A stretch of DNA of 34,396 nucleotides from Candidatus Agathobaculum stercoravium (GTDB lineage: Bacteria > Bacillota > Clostridia > Oscillospirales > Butyricicoccaceae): positions 1 through 34,396 of the forward strand of contig DXIC01000178.1 in assembly GCA_019113065.1 (NCBI GenBank), read 5' to 3'. The notes under the pieces are model-generated. The model did no database searches. It saw only the letters and a program-made list of their open reading frames with translations, and was not told the origin of the DNA. Positions 25,377 to 33,846 of the stretch are shown one piece after another. Position numbers and translations under genes: made by a program. Position 1 is the first letter of the stretch. Every line of letters begins with the position of its first letter.

Positions 25377-26113
25377 ACCGTGGACTGGAAATTCATGCAG
25401 TCAGCAGGACCTTTTACACGGAAAACGGCACGGTCGTGCCCGCGCTGGATGGGGTGTCATTCGACGCACCCGCCGGGCAGATCACCGCGCTTCTCGGCCC
25501 ATCGGGCTGCGGCAAAAGCTCCCTGCTGAATATCATTGCGGGGTTTGATGCCCCGGATGCGGGTGAGGTTCGTTTCGCAGGTGTGCCGATGGGACGCGCG
25601 GACAGCCACTGCAGCATGGTATTCCAGACACCCGCGCTGTTTGCATGGTTGACGGTTGCGCAGAATGTGGAATTCGGCCTCAAGCGGAAAAAACTGCCGC
25701 GCACTGAACGGGAAAAGGCGGTATCGGGCATGCTGCGTCTGGTCGGCCTTGACGGTTTTGCGCTTGCCTATCCGGATGAGCTGTCCGGCGGGATGCAGCA
25801 GCGCGCCGCGCTCGCGCGGGCGCTCGTGCTCCGGCCGGAGCTCCTGCTGATGGACGAGCCGTTTGCCGCGCTCGACGCACAGATGCGTGAAAAAATGCAG
25901 GACCTGCTGCTGGAGTTGCAGCGCACCCTCGGACAGACCATCCTGTTTGTGACGCATGACATTGAGGAAGCGCTGCGCATCTCGTCGCAGGTCGTTGTGC
26001 TGTCGTCACGGCCGGGGCGGGTGGCGGATACGATCCCGCTGCCGCCTGCTATGGATGATGCAGCGCGCACCGCCTGCCGCGCGCGTATCCGCGCCGCTTT
26101 GGCCGAATCCTGA
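25373..26113 (+). CDS. ABC transporter ATP-binding protein (SsuB/TauB-like)
   Basis: ATG at 25373 (MNRGLEIHAVSRTFYTENG...); Walker A GPSGCGKSSL, signature LSGGMQQRAALARAL, Walker B LLLMDEPFAALD. Confidence 0.95.
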   Translation: MNRGLEIHAVSRTFYTENGTVVPALDGVSFDAPAGQITALLGPSGCGKSSLLNIIAGFDAPDAGEVRFAGVPMGRADSHCSMVFQTPALFAWLTVAQNVEFGLKRKKLPRTEREKAVSGMLRLVGLDGFALAYPDELSGGMQQRAALARALVLRPELLLMDEPFAALDAQMREKMQDLLLELQRTLGQTILFVTHDIEEALRISSQVVVLSSRPGRVADTIPLPPAMDDAARTACRARIRAALAES

Positions 26114-26143
26114 ATACGCTGCATCTCCCTTTCCCATACGACA

Positions 26144-26178
26144 GTGGCCGCCCTTGCGTGAAGCGCAAAGGCGGCCAC
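26144..26178 (+). terminator. Strong intergenic hairpin, possible terminator of the ABC operon
   Basis: GTGGCCGCCCTTGCG / CGCAAAGGCGGCCAC with short loop (one internal mismatch). No canonical T-tract, so function uncertain. Confidence 0.45.
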
Positions 26179-26256
26179 CGTTCCGGTTGACGAACCTTAT
26201 ATAATAGAATACAATAAAAAAATAAGACAACCTCTATTCAGAAAAGGGAGAGCGAT

Positions 26257-28035
26257 ATGAAAAAAAGAATATATGCCCTGCTGCTGACGTTTACATTGCT
26301 GTCCGCTGTGTTTTCTCCAGGCGCCGCAGCAATTGCCGCGCCTGTTGCATCGGACGCCACCTCTGTGAAGGCGGCAAATACGGATGCAAAGCTCATTGCA
26401 TTCACCTTTGACGATGGTCCATCCGCCTATACCGCCCAGCTGCTGGACGGGTTGAAAGCCCGCGGCGCGGTCGCTACCTTCTTTATGAACGGCGTCAACG
26501 GGGCAAGCGGCATTGTCAATTATTCCTCCCTGCTGACGCGCATGCGGGATGAGGGGCATCAGCTGGCCAACCATACTTACAGCCACATTGTCCCCTTCAA
26601 CACGCAGTCCGCATCCACCGTCAGCAGCGAGGTCAGCCGGGTCGAGAGCCTGTTATTTGCGCGCATGGGCGGCAGCTACACGGATATGGTGCGCACCCCC
26701 GGCGGTGCGCTCGGCACCACTGTGCAGAACAATGTCCCCGCCCCGATTATCCTCTGGAGCGTGGACACGCTGGACTGGCGGTACCGCTATGCGGACACGG
26801 TTTACAACAACATCCTTTCCGGCGCACAGGACGGCGCAATTGTACTGCTGCACGACCTCTACCAGACCAGCGTGCAGGGTGCGCTGCGGGCGATCGACAC
26901 TTTGCAGGCGCAGGGCTATGAATTTGTCACGGTTGCGGAGCTTCTGCGCCGCCGCGGCATCACGCCGGCAGGCGGTAAAGTGTATTACAGTGCGCCGAAC
27001 AACGGTACCAACCTCCCTGCCTATACCGCGCCTGCTATTTCCGCTGCATCCGGGCCGGACGGCGTGCAGGTAACCTTTTCCACAACCGAAACCGGCGTAA
27101 CGCTGTATTACACAACGGATGGCACGGTCCCGCATCCGGGCAGCAGTAAGTATTCCGGCCCCATTACCATCACAAAAGACACAACCTTTACCGTCGCAGG
27201 GATCGACCGGTACGGCACCCGTACACCGGCTGCCGTCCAAACCGTAGCCGGTATGCCGGCAACAGCGGCGCCCGACATTCACTATGAAAACGGCATGCTG
27301 ACCCTGTCCTGCCCCACACCCGGGGCGTCGGTCTATTACACGACCGATGGTTCGATGCCTACAATCGCAAGCACCCTTTATACGGGCAGCTTTACCCCCT
27401 CGACCACCACCCGCTGCATTGCTGTCAAAGAGGGATATCTGAACAGCCCGGCAGTGACCTGCACCCTGACCGAATACGGCAGGATGTTCACCGATGTACC
27501 GGCGGATGCATGGTATTATGATGCTGTCGGCGAGGCAGTGGAACGGGGGCAGATGTCGGGAACCGGCATATATACCTTTTCACCAGACGTTACGATGACC
27601 CGTGCGATGGCGGCCTCGGTACTGTACAGCATGGCCGGGCAGCCGGAAACCGTGGAACACACCGCCTTCACTGATGTCACTGAGAATGCGTGGTACTGCG
27701 ATGCCGTGCAGTGGGCGGCTACATGCGGTATCATGACCGGATACGAAAGCAGCTTCCGTCCGGATGACGCCATTACCCGCGAACAGCTGGCTGCGATCCT
27801 GTACCGCTATGCACAGTACCAGAGCCATGATGTGACTGCCCGGGCCGACATAGCTGGTTTTACGGATTTTTCCCAAATCAGCGGTTATGCAGTGGCCGCA
27901 ATGCAATGGGCCAACGCTGAAGGGCTGGTCACAGGAGTCACTGCCACTGAGCTTGACCCGCAAGGCAGCGCAACCCGGGCACAGATGGCAGTCATCCTTC
28001 AGCGGTTCTCCGCGCGGTTTGGCTCCGCAGAATGA
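26257..28035 (+). CDS. Secreted polysaccharide deacetylase (NodB-type) with chitobiase-like C-terminal domains and SLH repeats
   Basis: 592 aa: signal peptide; LIAFTFDDGPSAYTAQLLDGL, NHTYSH, WSVDTLDW; two CHB_HEX-like repeats (GVTLYYTTDGTVPHPGSSKYSGPI / GASVYYTTDGSMPTIASTLYTGSF); C-terminal SLH repeats. Confidence 0.93.
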   Translation: MKKRIYALLLTFTLLSAVFSPGAAAIAAPVASDATSVKAANTDAKLIAFTFDDGPSAYTAQLLDGLKARGAVATFFMNGVNGASGIVNYSSLLTRMRDEGHQLANHTYSHIVPFNTQSASTVSSEVSRVESLLFARMGGSYTDMVRTPGGALGTTVQNNVPAPIILWSVDTLDWRYRYADTVYNNILSGAQDGAIVLLHDLYQTSVQGALRAIDTLQAQGYEFVTVAELLRRRGITPAGGKVYYSAPNNGTNLPAYTAPAISAASGPDGVQVTFSTTETGVTLYYTTDGTVPHPGSSKYSGPITITKDTTFTVAGIDRYGTRTPAAVQTVAGMPATAAPDIHYENGMLTLSCPTPGASVYYTTDGSMPTIASTLYTGSFTPSTTTRCIAVKEGYLNSPAVTCTLTEYGRMFTDVPADAWYYDAVGEAVERGQMSGTGIYTFSPDVTMTRAMAASVLYSMAGQPETVEHTAFTDVTENAWYCDAVQWAATCGIMTGYESSFRPDDAITREQLAAILYRYAQYQSHDVTARADIAGFTDFSQISGYAVAAMQWANAEGLVTGVTATELDPQGSATRAQMAVILQRFSARFGSAE

Positions 28036-28070
28036 TACACGCAAAACTGTAAACCGTACTTGCAATTGTG

Positions 28071-28104
28071 AAAGCTCCCCTGGCCAAAGCCGGGGGAGCT
28101 TTTT
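28071..28104. terminator. Intrinsic terminator between convergent deacetylase and hydF
   Basis: AAAGCTCCCC (28071-28080) ... GGGGAGCTTT (28093-28102) then TT. Confidence 0.85.
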
Positions 28105-28105
28105 G

Positions 28106-29308
28106 TCAAACCAGCTCTCCGTAAACCGCCGGGAATGGCTCGAGCGAACGCGCCAGAATGCCGTGCATCTGCGCAATCGCAATCCCGTAGTTGGTCATCG
28201 GCACGCCGCACTCTGCGGCACGGCGTGCGCGCGACTGCATCTCGCGCCCGTTCAGCATGCAGCCGCCGCAGTGCACCACCAGCGCATAGGGGGACAAATC
28301 CTCCGGAAACTCCCTGCCGGAGGTAAAGGCAAACTGCGGCTCCTTCCCCGTATACTGCCGGATCCAGCTCGGCAGTTTGACTGTCCCGATATCTCCGCAC
28401 TGCCGGTGGTGGGTGCAGCCTTCGGAGATGAGCACCCTGTCGCCGTCCCGCAGGCGGCTGAGCGCCGCCGCGCCCTGCACAGCGCGCTGCAAGCTGCCTT
28501 TATACCGGGCCATCAAAATGGAAAACGAGGTCAGCTGGATATCCGGCGGCACAAGACGGTTTACCTGCCCAAAGGCCTGCGAGTCCGTGATGACCAGCCG
28601 CGGTTTTTCTCTGAGCGTACCGAGCGTATGCGGCAGCCCCTCCACCCCGGTCACGACCGAGACCGCGCCCGCATCCAGAATATCCCGGACGGCCTGCTGC
28701 TGCGGCAGGATCAGCCGCCCTTTGGGGGCAGCCGAATCGACCGGCACCACCAACACCACAAAATCACCGGGAGCAAGCAGGTCGGCGACCAGCGGCTTTG
28801 CATTGGCATCGCGGTTGGCGAGCTGCGCGATGCGCTCCTTGAGCGCATGGATATTCGTCCCATCCGCCGCGCTGACATATATTTCGTTCTCCGCAGTCTG
28901 CGGGCATGCAGCGAGCAGGTCGGCTTTGTTGTACGCGATGATATACGGAACCTTCCGCTCGTCAAACAGGCCGATCAGTTCGCGGTTGGCAGGCTGCAAT
29001 CCAATGGTGCCATCCACTACCAGCACCGCAACATCCGTCCGGTCAAGCACGCGCAGTGCGCGCCGCACGCGCTCCTCCCCCAGGCTGCCCGTATCGTCCA
29101 TGCCGGGCGTATCGATGACCACGACCGGCCCCGCGGGCAGCAATTCCATCGCTTTCTGCACCGGGTCGGTGGTAGTGCCCTTAACCGCGGAAACAACGGA
29201 CAGGTTCTGCCCTGTTACTGCGTTTACCACGCTGGATTTGCCCGCGTTGCGCAGGCCGAAGAAGCCAATGTGCGGCCGCTCGGCGGACACCGTATCATTC
29301 AGTCCCAT
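28106..29308 (-). CDS. hydF: [FeFe] hydrogenase H-cluster maturation GTPase HydF
   Basis: 400 aa, PHIGFFGLRNAGKSSVVNAVTGQNLSVVS..., DTPGMDD; C-terminal HCGGCMLNGREM. Adjacent to hydG and hydE. Confidence 0.96.
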   Translation of the reverse strand: MGLNDTVSAERPHIGFFGLRNAGKSSVVNAVTGQNLSVVSAVKGTTTDPVQKAMELLPAGPVVVIDTPGMDDTGSLGEERVRRALRVLDRTDVAVLVVDGTIGLQPANRELIGLFDERKVPYIIAYNKADLLAACPQTAENEIYVSAADGTNIHALKERIAQLANRDANAKPLVADLLAPGDFVVLVVPVDSAAPKGRLILPQQQAVRDILDAGAVSVVTGVEGLPHTLGTLREKPRLVITDSQAFGQVNRLVPPDIQLTSFSILMARYKGSLQRAVQGAAALSRLRDGDRVLISEGCTHHRQCGDIGTVKLPSWIRQYTGKEPQFAFTSGREFPEDLSPYALVVHCGGCMLNGREMQSRARRAAECGVPMTNYGIAIAQMHGILARSLEPFPAVYGELV

Positions 29309-29320
29309 AGATGCGCCCCC

Positions 29321-30769
29321 TCAGAACCGGAAATCGCGCCGGTTGGAGCTGTAAATATCCGCGATATGCTCCCGCGCCAGCGCGCGCACCCTGTCGTTCG
29401 GGATTTTCTCCAGCTCGCGCCCGATCAGCGCCATGCCGTTCTGCTTTGTGCCCTCCGAGGCGTAGTCGACCAGATATTCCGCCAGCGTCATCAGGGCATT
29501 CGGATGGCAGCAGTTTAGGATCTGCCCGCTTTTACACAGGCTCATAAACCGGTCGCCCGTGCGCCCCTCGCGGTAACAGGCTGTGCAGAAGGATGGGATG
29601 TAGCCCAGCTCCATCAGCCAGTTTACCACCTCGTCCAGCGTGCGCTGGTCAGCCACATCGAACTGCTCGGAGTCATGCGGCCGCTCCTCCTCGGTGTAGC
29701 CGCCGACCGAGGTACGCGAGGCGCCGCTGATCTGTGAAATCCCCAGAGTGAGCGCCTTTTCACGCACCTGCTGGCTCTCCCGCGTGGAGATGATCATGCC
29801 GGTATAGGGCACTGCAATGCGGATGCACGCAATGATCTTTTCAAACAGCCCGTCGCTCAGGCTGTTATCAAACACGTCCGGATCGATGTCGTCCGCATGC
29901 TTGACGCGCGGCACGCTGATCGTGTGCGGGCCGACGCCGTGCACTGCCTCCAGATGCTCGGCATGCATCAGCAGGCCGGCAAACTCGTACTGGTATCCTT
30001 CCAGCCCGAACAGCACACCCAGGCCCACGTCATCGATGCCGCCCTCCATTGCGCGGTCCATCGCCTCGGTATGGTAGGCATAGTCATGCTTGGGACCGGT
30101 CGGGTGCAGCTCGAGATAGCTCTGCTTGTGGTAGGTCTCCTGAAACAGGATATAGGTGCCGATCCCCGCTTCTTTCAGCTTTCGGTAATTTTCCACTGTG
30201 GTCGCTGCAATGTTCACATTGACGCGGCGGATGGCGCCGTTTTTGTGCTTGATGCTGTAAATCGTGTTGATGCATTCCAGAATATATTCGATCGGGTTGT
30301 TGACCGGGTCCTCGCCCGCTTCGATCGCAAGGCGCTTATGCCCGAGGTCCTGCAACGCGATGACCTCGCGCCGCACCCCCTCCTGCGTGAGTTTTTTGCG
30401 CGTAATATGCTTGTTTTTTGCGTGGTACGGGCAGTAAACGCAGCCGTTGATACAGTAGTTGGACAGGTACAGCGGCGCAAACATGACAATACGGTTGCCG
30501 TAAAATGCGAGCTTGATCTCCTCCGCAAGGCGGTACATCTCCTCCACCTTTTCCGGGATGTCGCACGCCAGCAGGACGGACGCCTCGCGGTGCGTCAGCC
30601 CTGCGCAGCGCACGCCGCCTGCGGTCTGTTTTGGCCGCGCCTTTTCCAGAATGCTGTCAATGAGCGGCAGGTTATGCTTGTTCTCTTCTGCGTAACGGAT
30701 GGTTTCGAGGATCTCCTCATGGTTAATGAATTCCTCAGCACGGAGGGATTTGGGGTTGTAGGTTTCCAT
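29321..30769 (-). CDS. hydG: [FeFe] hydrogenase H-cluster radical SAM maturase HydG
   Basis: METYNPKSLRAEEFINHEEILETIRYAEENK..., LYLSNYCINGCVYCPYH (CxxxCxxC), C-terminal CTACYREGRTGDRFM. ATG 30769 preferred over TTG 30778. Confidence 0.97.
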   Translation of the reverse strand: METYNPKSLRAEEFINHEEILETIRYAEENKHNLPLIDSILEKARPKQTAGGVRCAGLTHREASVLLACDIPEKVEEMYRLAEEIKLAFYGNRIVMFAPLYLSNYCINGCVYCPYHAKNKHITRKKLTQEGVRREVIALQDLGHKRLAIEAGEDPVNNPIEYILECINTIYSIKHKNGAIRRVNVNIAATTVENYRKLKEAGIGTYILFQETYHKQSYLELHPTGPKHDYAYHTEAMDRAMEGGIDDVGLGVLFGLEGYQYEFAGLLMHAEHLEAVHGVGPHTISVPRVKHADDIDPDVFDNSLSDGLFEKIIACIRIAVPYTGMIISTRESQQVREKALTLGISQISGASRTSVGGYTEEERPHDSEQFDVADQRTLDEVVNWLMELGYIPSFCTACYREGRTGDRFMSLCKSGQILNCCHPNALMTLAEYLVDYASEGTKQNGMALIGRELEKIPNDRVRALAREHIADIYSSNRRDFRF

Positions 30770-30828
30770 TGGTGTCAATCTTCCTTTCTCTTGCGGTCAG
30801 AATGCTCTTTCCGTCAGATTACTCTATT

Positions 30829-31881
30829 TCAGCCGGCCGCAGCGTCGCCCCGGCCGGTGACGACGCGCAGCCCGATTGCCGACATACGTTGTTCCAGCTC
30901 CGCCACATGCTGCGCGGACTCCGCGCCGCTGTGGATTTTGCCGTTATACAGGCTGTACTTCTCCCGCGCCGCGGGCGGGGACAGGTTGGGCATGACCACG
31001 TTTGCGCCCGCCAGCATCCCCTGCTCCCGGCCATCCGGCCGGAGGGTGCCGAGCGCGGTCGTCGCGGGCAGCAGCAGCGTGGGCTGGATCAGCCGGAGGA
31101 GTGAGAGCAGATACAGCGTCAATTCCACGCTGCCTGCCGGTTCGTTTCCAAACGGCGTATCTTTATGCGGGATGAACGGGCCGATACCGCACATTGCCGG
31201 TGCAAACTGCTCGACATATTTCAAATCCTCTGCCAGCATCTGCGCGGTCTGGCCGGGCGAGCCGACCATAAAACCGCATCCAACCTGAAACCCGATTGCT
31301 TTCAGGTCGCGCAGGCAGCGCATCCGGTTATCAAATGACATTTCCGGCGGATGCAGGCTCGCATAATGCGCCCTGTCCGCGGTCTCGTGCCGCAGCAGGT
31401 AGCGGTCTGCACCTGCGTCGAACATCGCCTGATACGCCTCCGTCGGATATTCCCCAAGCGAAAGCGTGACCGCGCAGTCCGGGAATTCATCTTTGATCGA
31501 CCGCACCAGCGCGCACACAGCGTCTGCCGGGAATGCGCTGTCCTCCCCGCCCTGCAACACAAAGGTGCGGAATCCGAGGCCGTATCCCTCGCGGCAGCAG
31601 GACAGGATCTGCTCCGGCGTCAGCCGGTAGCGCACGCACTGCCGGTTGGTGCGGCGGATGCCGCAGTACAGGCAGTCGTTCCGGCAGATGTTGCTGATCT
31701 CGATCAGCCCGCGGATATACACCGCGTCCCCATAGACGTGCCGCCGCGCGCGCATCGCCTTTTCCGCCGCATAAGCCGCCGCCTGTTGCGTGCGGTTTAG
31801 CAGCAGCTCTGCATATTCCTCCAAGGCAAGTGCATGTTCCTGCTCCAGCCGGTCAAGCAGCTGTTTTGTGCGCTCATTCAT
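30829..31881 (-). CDS. hydE: [FeFe] hydrogenase H-cluster radical SAM maturase HydE
   Basis: 350 aa, RGLIEISNICRNDCLYCGIRRTNRQCVRYRLTPEQI, TFVLQGGEDSAF. Confidence 0.96.
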   Translation of the reverse strand: MNERTKQLLDRLEQEHALALEEYAELLLNRTQQAAAYAAEKAMRARRHVYGDAVYIRGLIEISNICRNDCLYCGIRRTNRQCVRYRLTPEQILSCCREGYGLGFRTFVLQGGEDSAFPADAVCALVRSIKDEFPDCAVTLSLGEYPTEAYQAMFDAGADRYLLRHETADRAHYASLHPPEMSFDNRMRCLRDLKAIGFQVGCGFMVGSPGQTAQMLAEDLKYVEQFAPAMCGIGPFIPHKDTPFGNEPAGSVELTLYLLSLLRLIQPTLLLPATTALGTLRPDGREQGMLAGANVVMPNLSPPAAREKYSLYNGKIHSGAESAQHVAELEQRMSAIGLRVVTGRGDAAAG

Positions 31882-32131
31882 CGCCGGTCACATTGGAATA
31901 CGCGGTTTTGACGCTGATCCCGTGCAGATTGCCGATCTTGCCGGAGAGCGCGGAAATCGTATCCTGCGGCGCGTCAATCGCAATCGATACGATATTGATC
32001 CCCTTCTCCCGGTAAGGGATACCCATTCTGCCGATGATGTACTGCCCATAGGTATGGAGCAGGGCGTTGAGCTGCTCGACGGAATCCATATCCTCTACAA
32101 TGATCCCCATGACTGCTACCCGTGTTTTCAT
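31874..32131 (-). CDS. TM1266-type iron-only hydrogenase system regulator-like protein
   Basis: 85 aa, MKTRVAVMGIIVEDMDSVEQLNALLHTYGQYIIGRMGIPYREKGINIVSIAIDAPQDTISALSGKIGNLHGISVKTAYSN; first gene of the hyd maturation cluster. Confidence 0.9.
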   Translation of the reverse strand: MKTRVAVMGIIVEDMDSVEQLNALLHTYGQYIIGRMGIPYREKGINIVSIAIDAPQDTISALSGKIGNLHGISVKTAYSNVTGDE

Positions 32132-32158
32132 ATCCTCACCTGCCGTATTATTTTCATA

Positions 32159-32203
32159 TTCAAAAATAAAAACTGGCTGCACCCAAAAACGGTGCAGCCA
32201 GTT
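32159..32203 (-). terminator. Leader terminator (attenuator) upstream of the hyd maturation operon
   Basis: Minus strand AACTGGCTGCACC-GTTTTTG-GGTGCAGCCAGTT followed by TTTATTTTTG; 13-bp perfect stem, 28 nt before the TM1266-like ATG. Confidence 0.85.
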
Positions 32204-32283
32204 CGTGGTATTTCCTGCTTTTGGCGGCACCTTCCACGCAGATCCCGCCGGAGCAAAATCTTAGTGTCAGGATGCTTTCCTGC
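32204..32283 (-). promoter_or_regulatory. Candidate cis-regulatory RNA (aptamer-like leader) for the hyd maturation operon
   Basis: Sequence between predicted TSS and terminator. It contains GGCGG/CCGCC, UCCUG with two alternative CAGGA partners, a possible CGUGG/CCACG pseudoknot, and GGUGCCGCC able to pair with terminator strand GGCUGCACC (8 of 9 bp). Confidence 0.5.
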
Positions 32284-32288
32284 TTTTT

Positions 32289-32317
32289 ATTATACGCGGG
32301 AAAGGCCGCAAAATCAA
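32289..32317 (-). promoter_or_regulatory. Sigma-A promoter of the hyd maturation operon
   Basis: Minus strand TTGATT (32317-32312) - 17 nt - TATAAT (32294-32289), 29 bp after the MATE stop codon. Confidence 0.75.
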
Positions 32318-32345
32318 GACGCCATTCCGCCCTGTGCTCCCTATC

Positions 32346-33752
32346 TCAGGCGGGCTGTTTGTCCTTTGCACCGAGCTCTTTATAAGTGCGGAAGATCAGG
32401 AAAACTGCGACAATAAAGGTCAGAATATCCGACACCGGCATGGAAATCAGTACGCCGTCAAGCCCGAAGAACACCGGTAGCAGCAATGCAAACCCGACGC
32501 CGAACACCACTTCGCGGATCATGGAAAGCGCAGTGGACGCGACCGCCTTGCCCATTGCCTGCAAAAAGATGAAGCACGCTTTGTTGATGCAGGCAAGGAT
32601 GATCATGCACAGATAGGTGCGGAACGCTGTGATGGCAAATTCCGTGTAATAGCTGCTCTCATTGGCAGCGCCGAAAATGGAAATCAGCTGCTGCGGGAAG
32701 AATTCAGCCAGCACAAAGGCCACTGCGCCCACGGCCGCTTCTGCGAGCAGCAGGCGGGTGAAAACAGATTTGACACGGCTGTTTTTCCCTGCGCCCATGT
32801 TGAAGCCGACAATCGGGATGCACCCGGCAGCCATACCGACAACCATGGAAATAACGATCTGGAAAAATTTCATCACGATCCCGACTACCGCCATTGGGAT
32901 CTGGGCATACTGTGCCTGCCCGAAAACCGGATTCAGCGCACCGTACTTGCGCAGCATGTTGTTGATTGCCGCCATTGCCGCAACCAGCGAGAGCTGGGAC
33001 AGAAGGCTTGTGATGCCGAAAAGCAGCGTCCTTCCGCAGACTGCACGGTTGATGCGGAAATCCTTTTTGGACGGCTTGATAATCTTCATGTGCAGGATAT
33101 ACCAGACCGCAAGCGCGGCCGTGATAATCTGTCCAATCACGGTTGCAACCGCGGCGCCCATCATGCCCCAATGGAATCCGAAGATGAAAACCGGATCCAA
33201 AATGATGTTTGCAACCGCACCGGCCAGCGTGGAGGCCATTGCAAATTTCGGGCTTCCATCCGCACGGATAACGGGATTCATCGCCTGTCCAAACATATAA
33301 AACGGGATGCCCAGGCTGATATAGAAGAAATATTCTTTGGAATAAGCAAAGGTTTCTTCGTTGACCGTACCGCCGAACAGGGCAAGGATCTGCGATTGAA
33401 ATGCCAAGTAGATAATGGTCAATACAATACTGCTGGCCACGCTCATCATGACTGCATTGCCGACGCTTGTTTTGGCGGCGTCCCGGTCTCCCTGTCCAAG
33501 ATTGAGGCTGACAAAGGCACAACAGCCGTCCCCGATCATCACCGCGATTGCCAGTGCCACGACCGTAAGCGGGAACACAACCGTATTGGCCGCATTGCCG
33601 TAGGAACCGAGATAACTGGCATTGGCAATAAAGATCTGGTCAACAATGTTATACAGCGCTCCGACCAGCAGCGAAATGATGCACGGAACCGCATACTGCC
33701 GCATCAGCTTGCCAACGCGCTCGGTTCCCAGAAATTGATTGGTCTGTTCCAT
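32346..33752 (-). CDS. MATE family multidrug/cation efflux transporter
   Basis: Multi-TM protein, MEQTNQFLGTERVGKLMRQYAVPCIISLLVGALYNIVDQIFIANASYLGSYGNAANTVVFPLTV...; ATG 33752 with upstream AAAGGTGG. Confidence 0.95.
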   Translation of the reverse strand: MEQTNQFLGTERVGKLMRQYAVPCIISLLVGALYNIVDQIFIANASYLGSYGNAANTVVFPLTVVALAIAVMIGDGCCAFVSLNLGQGDRDAAKTSVGNAVMMSVASSIVLTIIYLAFQSQILALFGGTVNEETFAYSKEYFFYISLGIPFYMFGQAMNPVIRADGSPKFAMASTLAGAVANIILDPVFIFGFHWGMMGAAVATVIGQIITAALAVWYILHMKIIKPSKKDFRINRAVCGRTLLFGITSLLSQLSLVAAMAAINNMLRKYGALNPVFGQAQYAQIPMAVVGIVMKFFQIVISMVVGMAAGCIPIVGFNMGAGKNSRVKSVFTRLLLAEAAVGAVAFVLAEFFPQQLISIFGAANESSYYTEFAITAFRTYLCMIILACINKACFIFLQAMGKAVASTALSMIREVVFGVGFALLLPVFFGLDGVLISMPVSDILTFIVAVFLIFRTYKELGAKDKQPA

Positions 33753-33785
33753 GAAATCCACCTTTTTCCGTCTGATTTTTCGTAC

Positions 33786-33838
33786 AAAAAAACGTGCAGC
33801 TCCTTACGCAACCGGAATTACGCAACAAGCTACACGTT
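33786..33838 (-). terminator. Leader terminator upstream of the MATE gene
   Basis: Minus strand AACGTGTAGCT ... AGCTGCACGTT + T-tract; 11-bp stem with one U-G wobble. The 26-nt loop contains the direct repeat GTTGCGTAA-TTCCG-GTTGCGTAA. Confidence 0.8.
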
Positions 33839-33846
33839 GTGAATTT

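Noticed and set aside
26187-26205. TTGACG followed by TATAAT upstream of the deacetylase
   Set aside because: Only 7 nt separate the hexamers, too short for a sigma-A promoter; the TATAAT may still be a -10 with a weak -35.
27887-31288. 543-aa and 463-aa plus-strand ORFs opposite hydF/hydG/hydE
   Set aside because: Antisense to highly conserved maturase genes; composition typical of shadow ORFs.
32268-32290. CAGGATGCTTTCCTGCTTTTTATT read as a plus-strand terminator
   Set aside because: Only a 5-bp stem and no plus-strand gene ends there; the sequence is better explained as the minus-strand promoter -10 and transcript start of the hyd leader.
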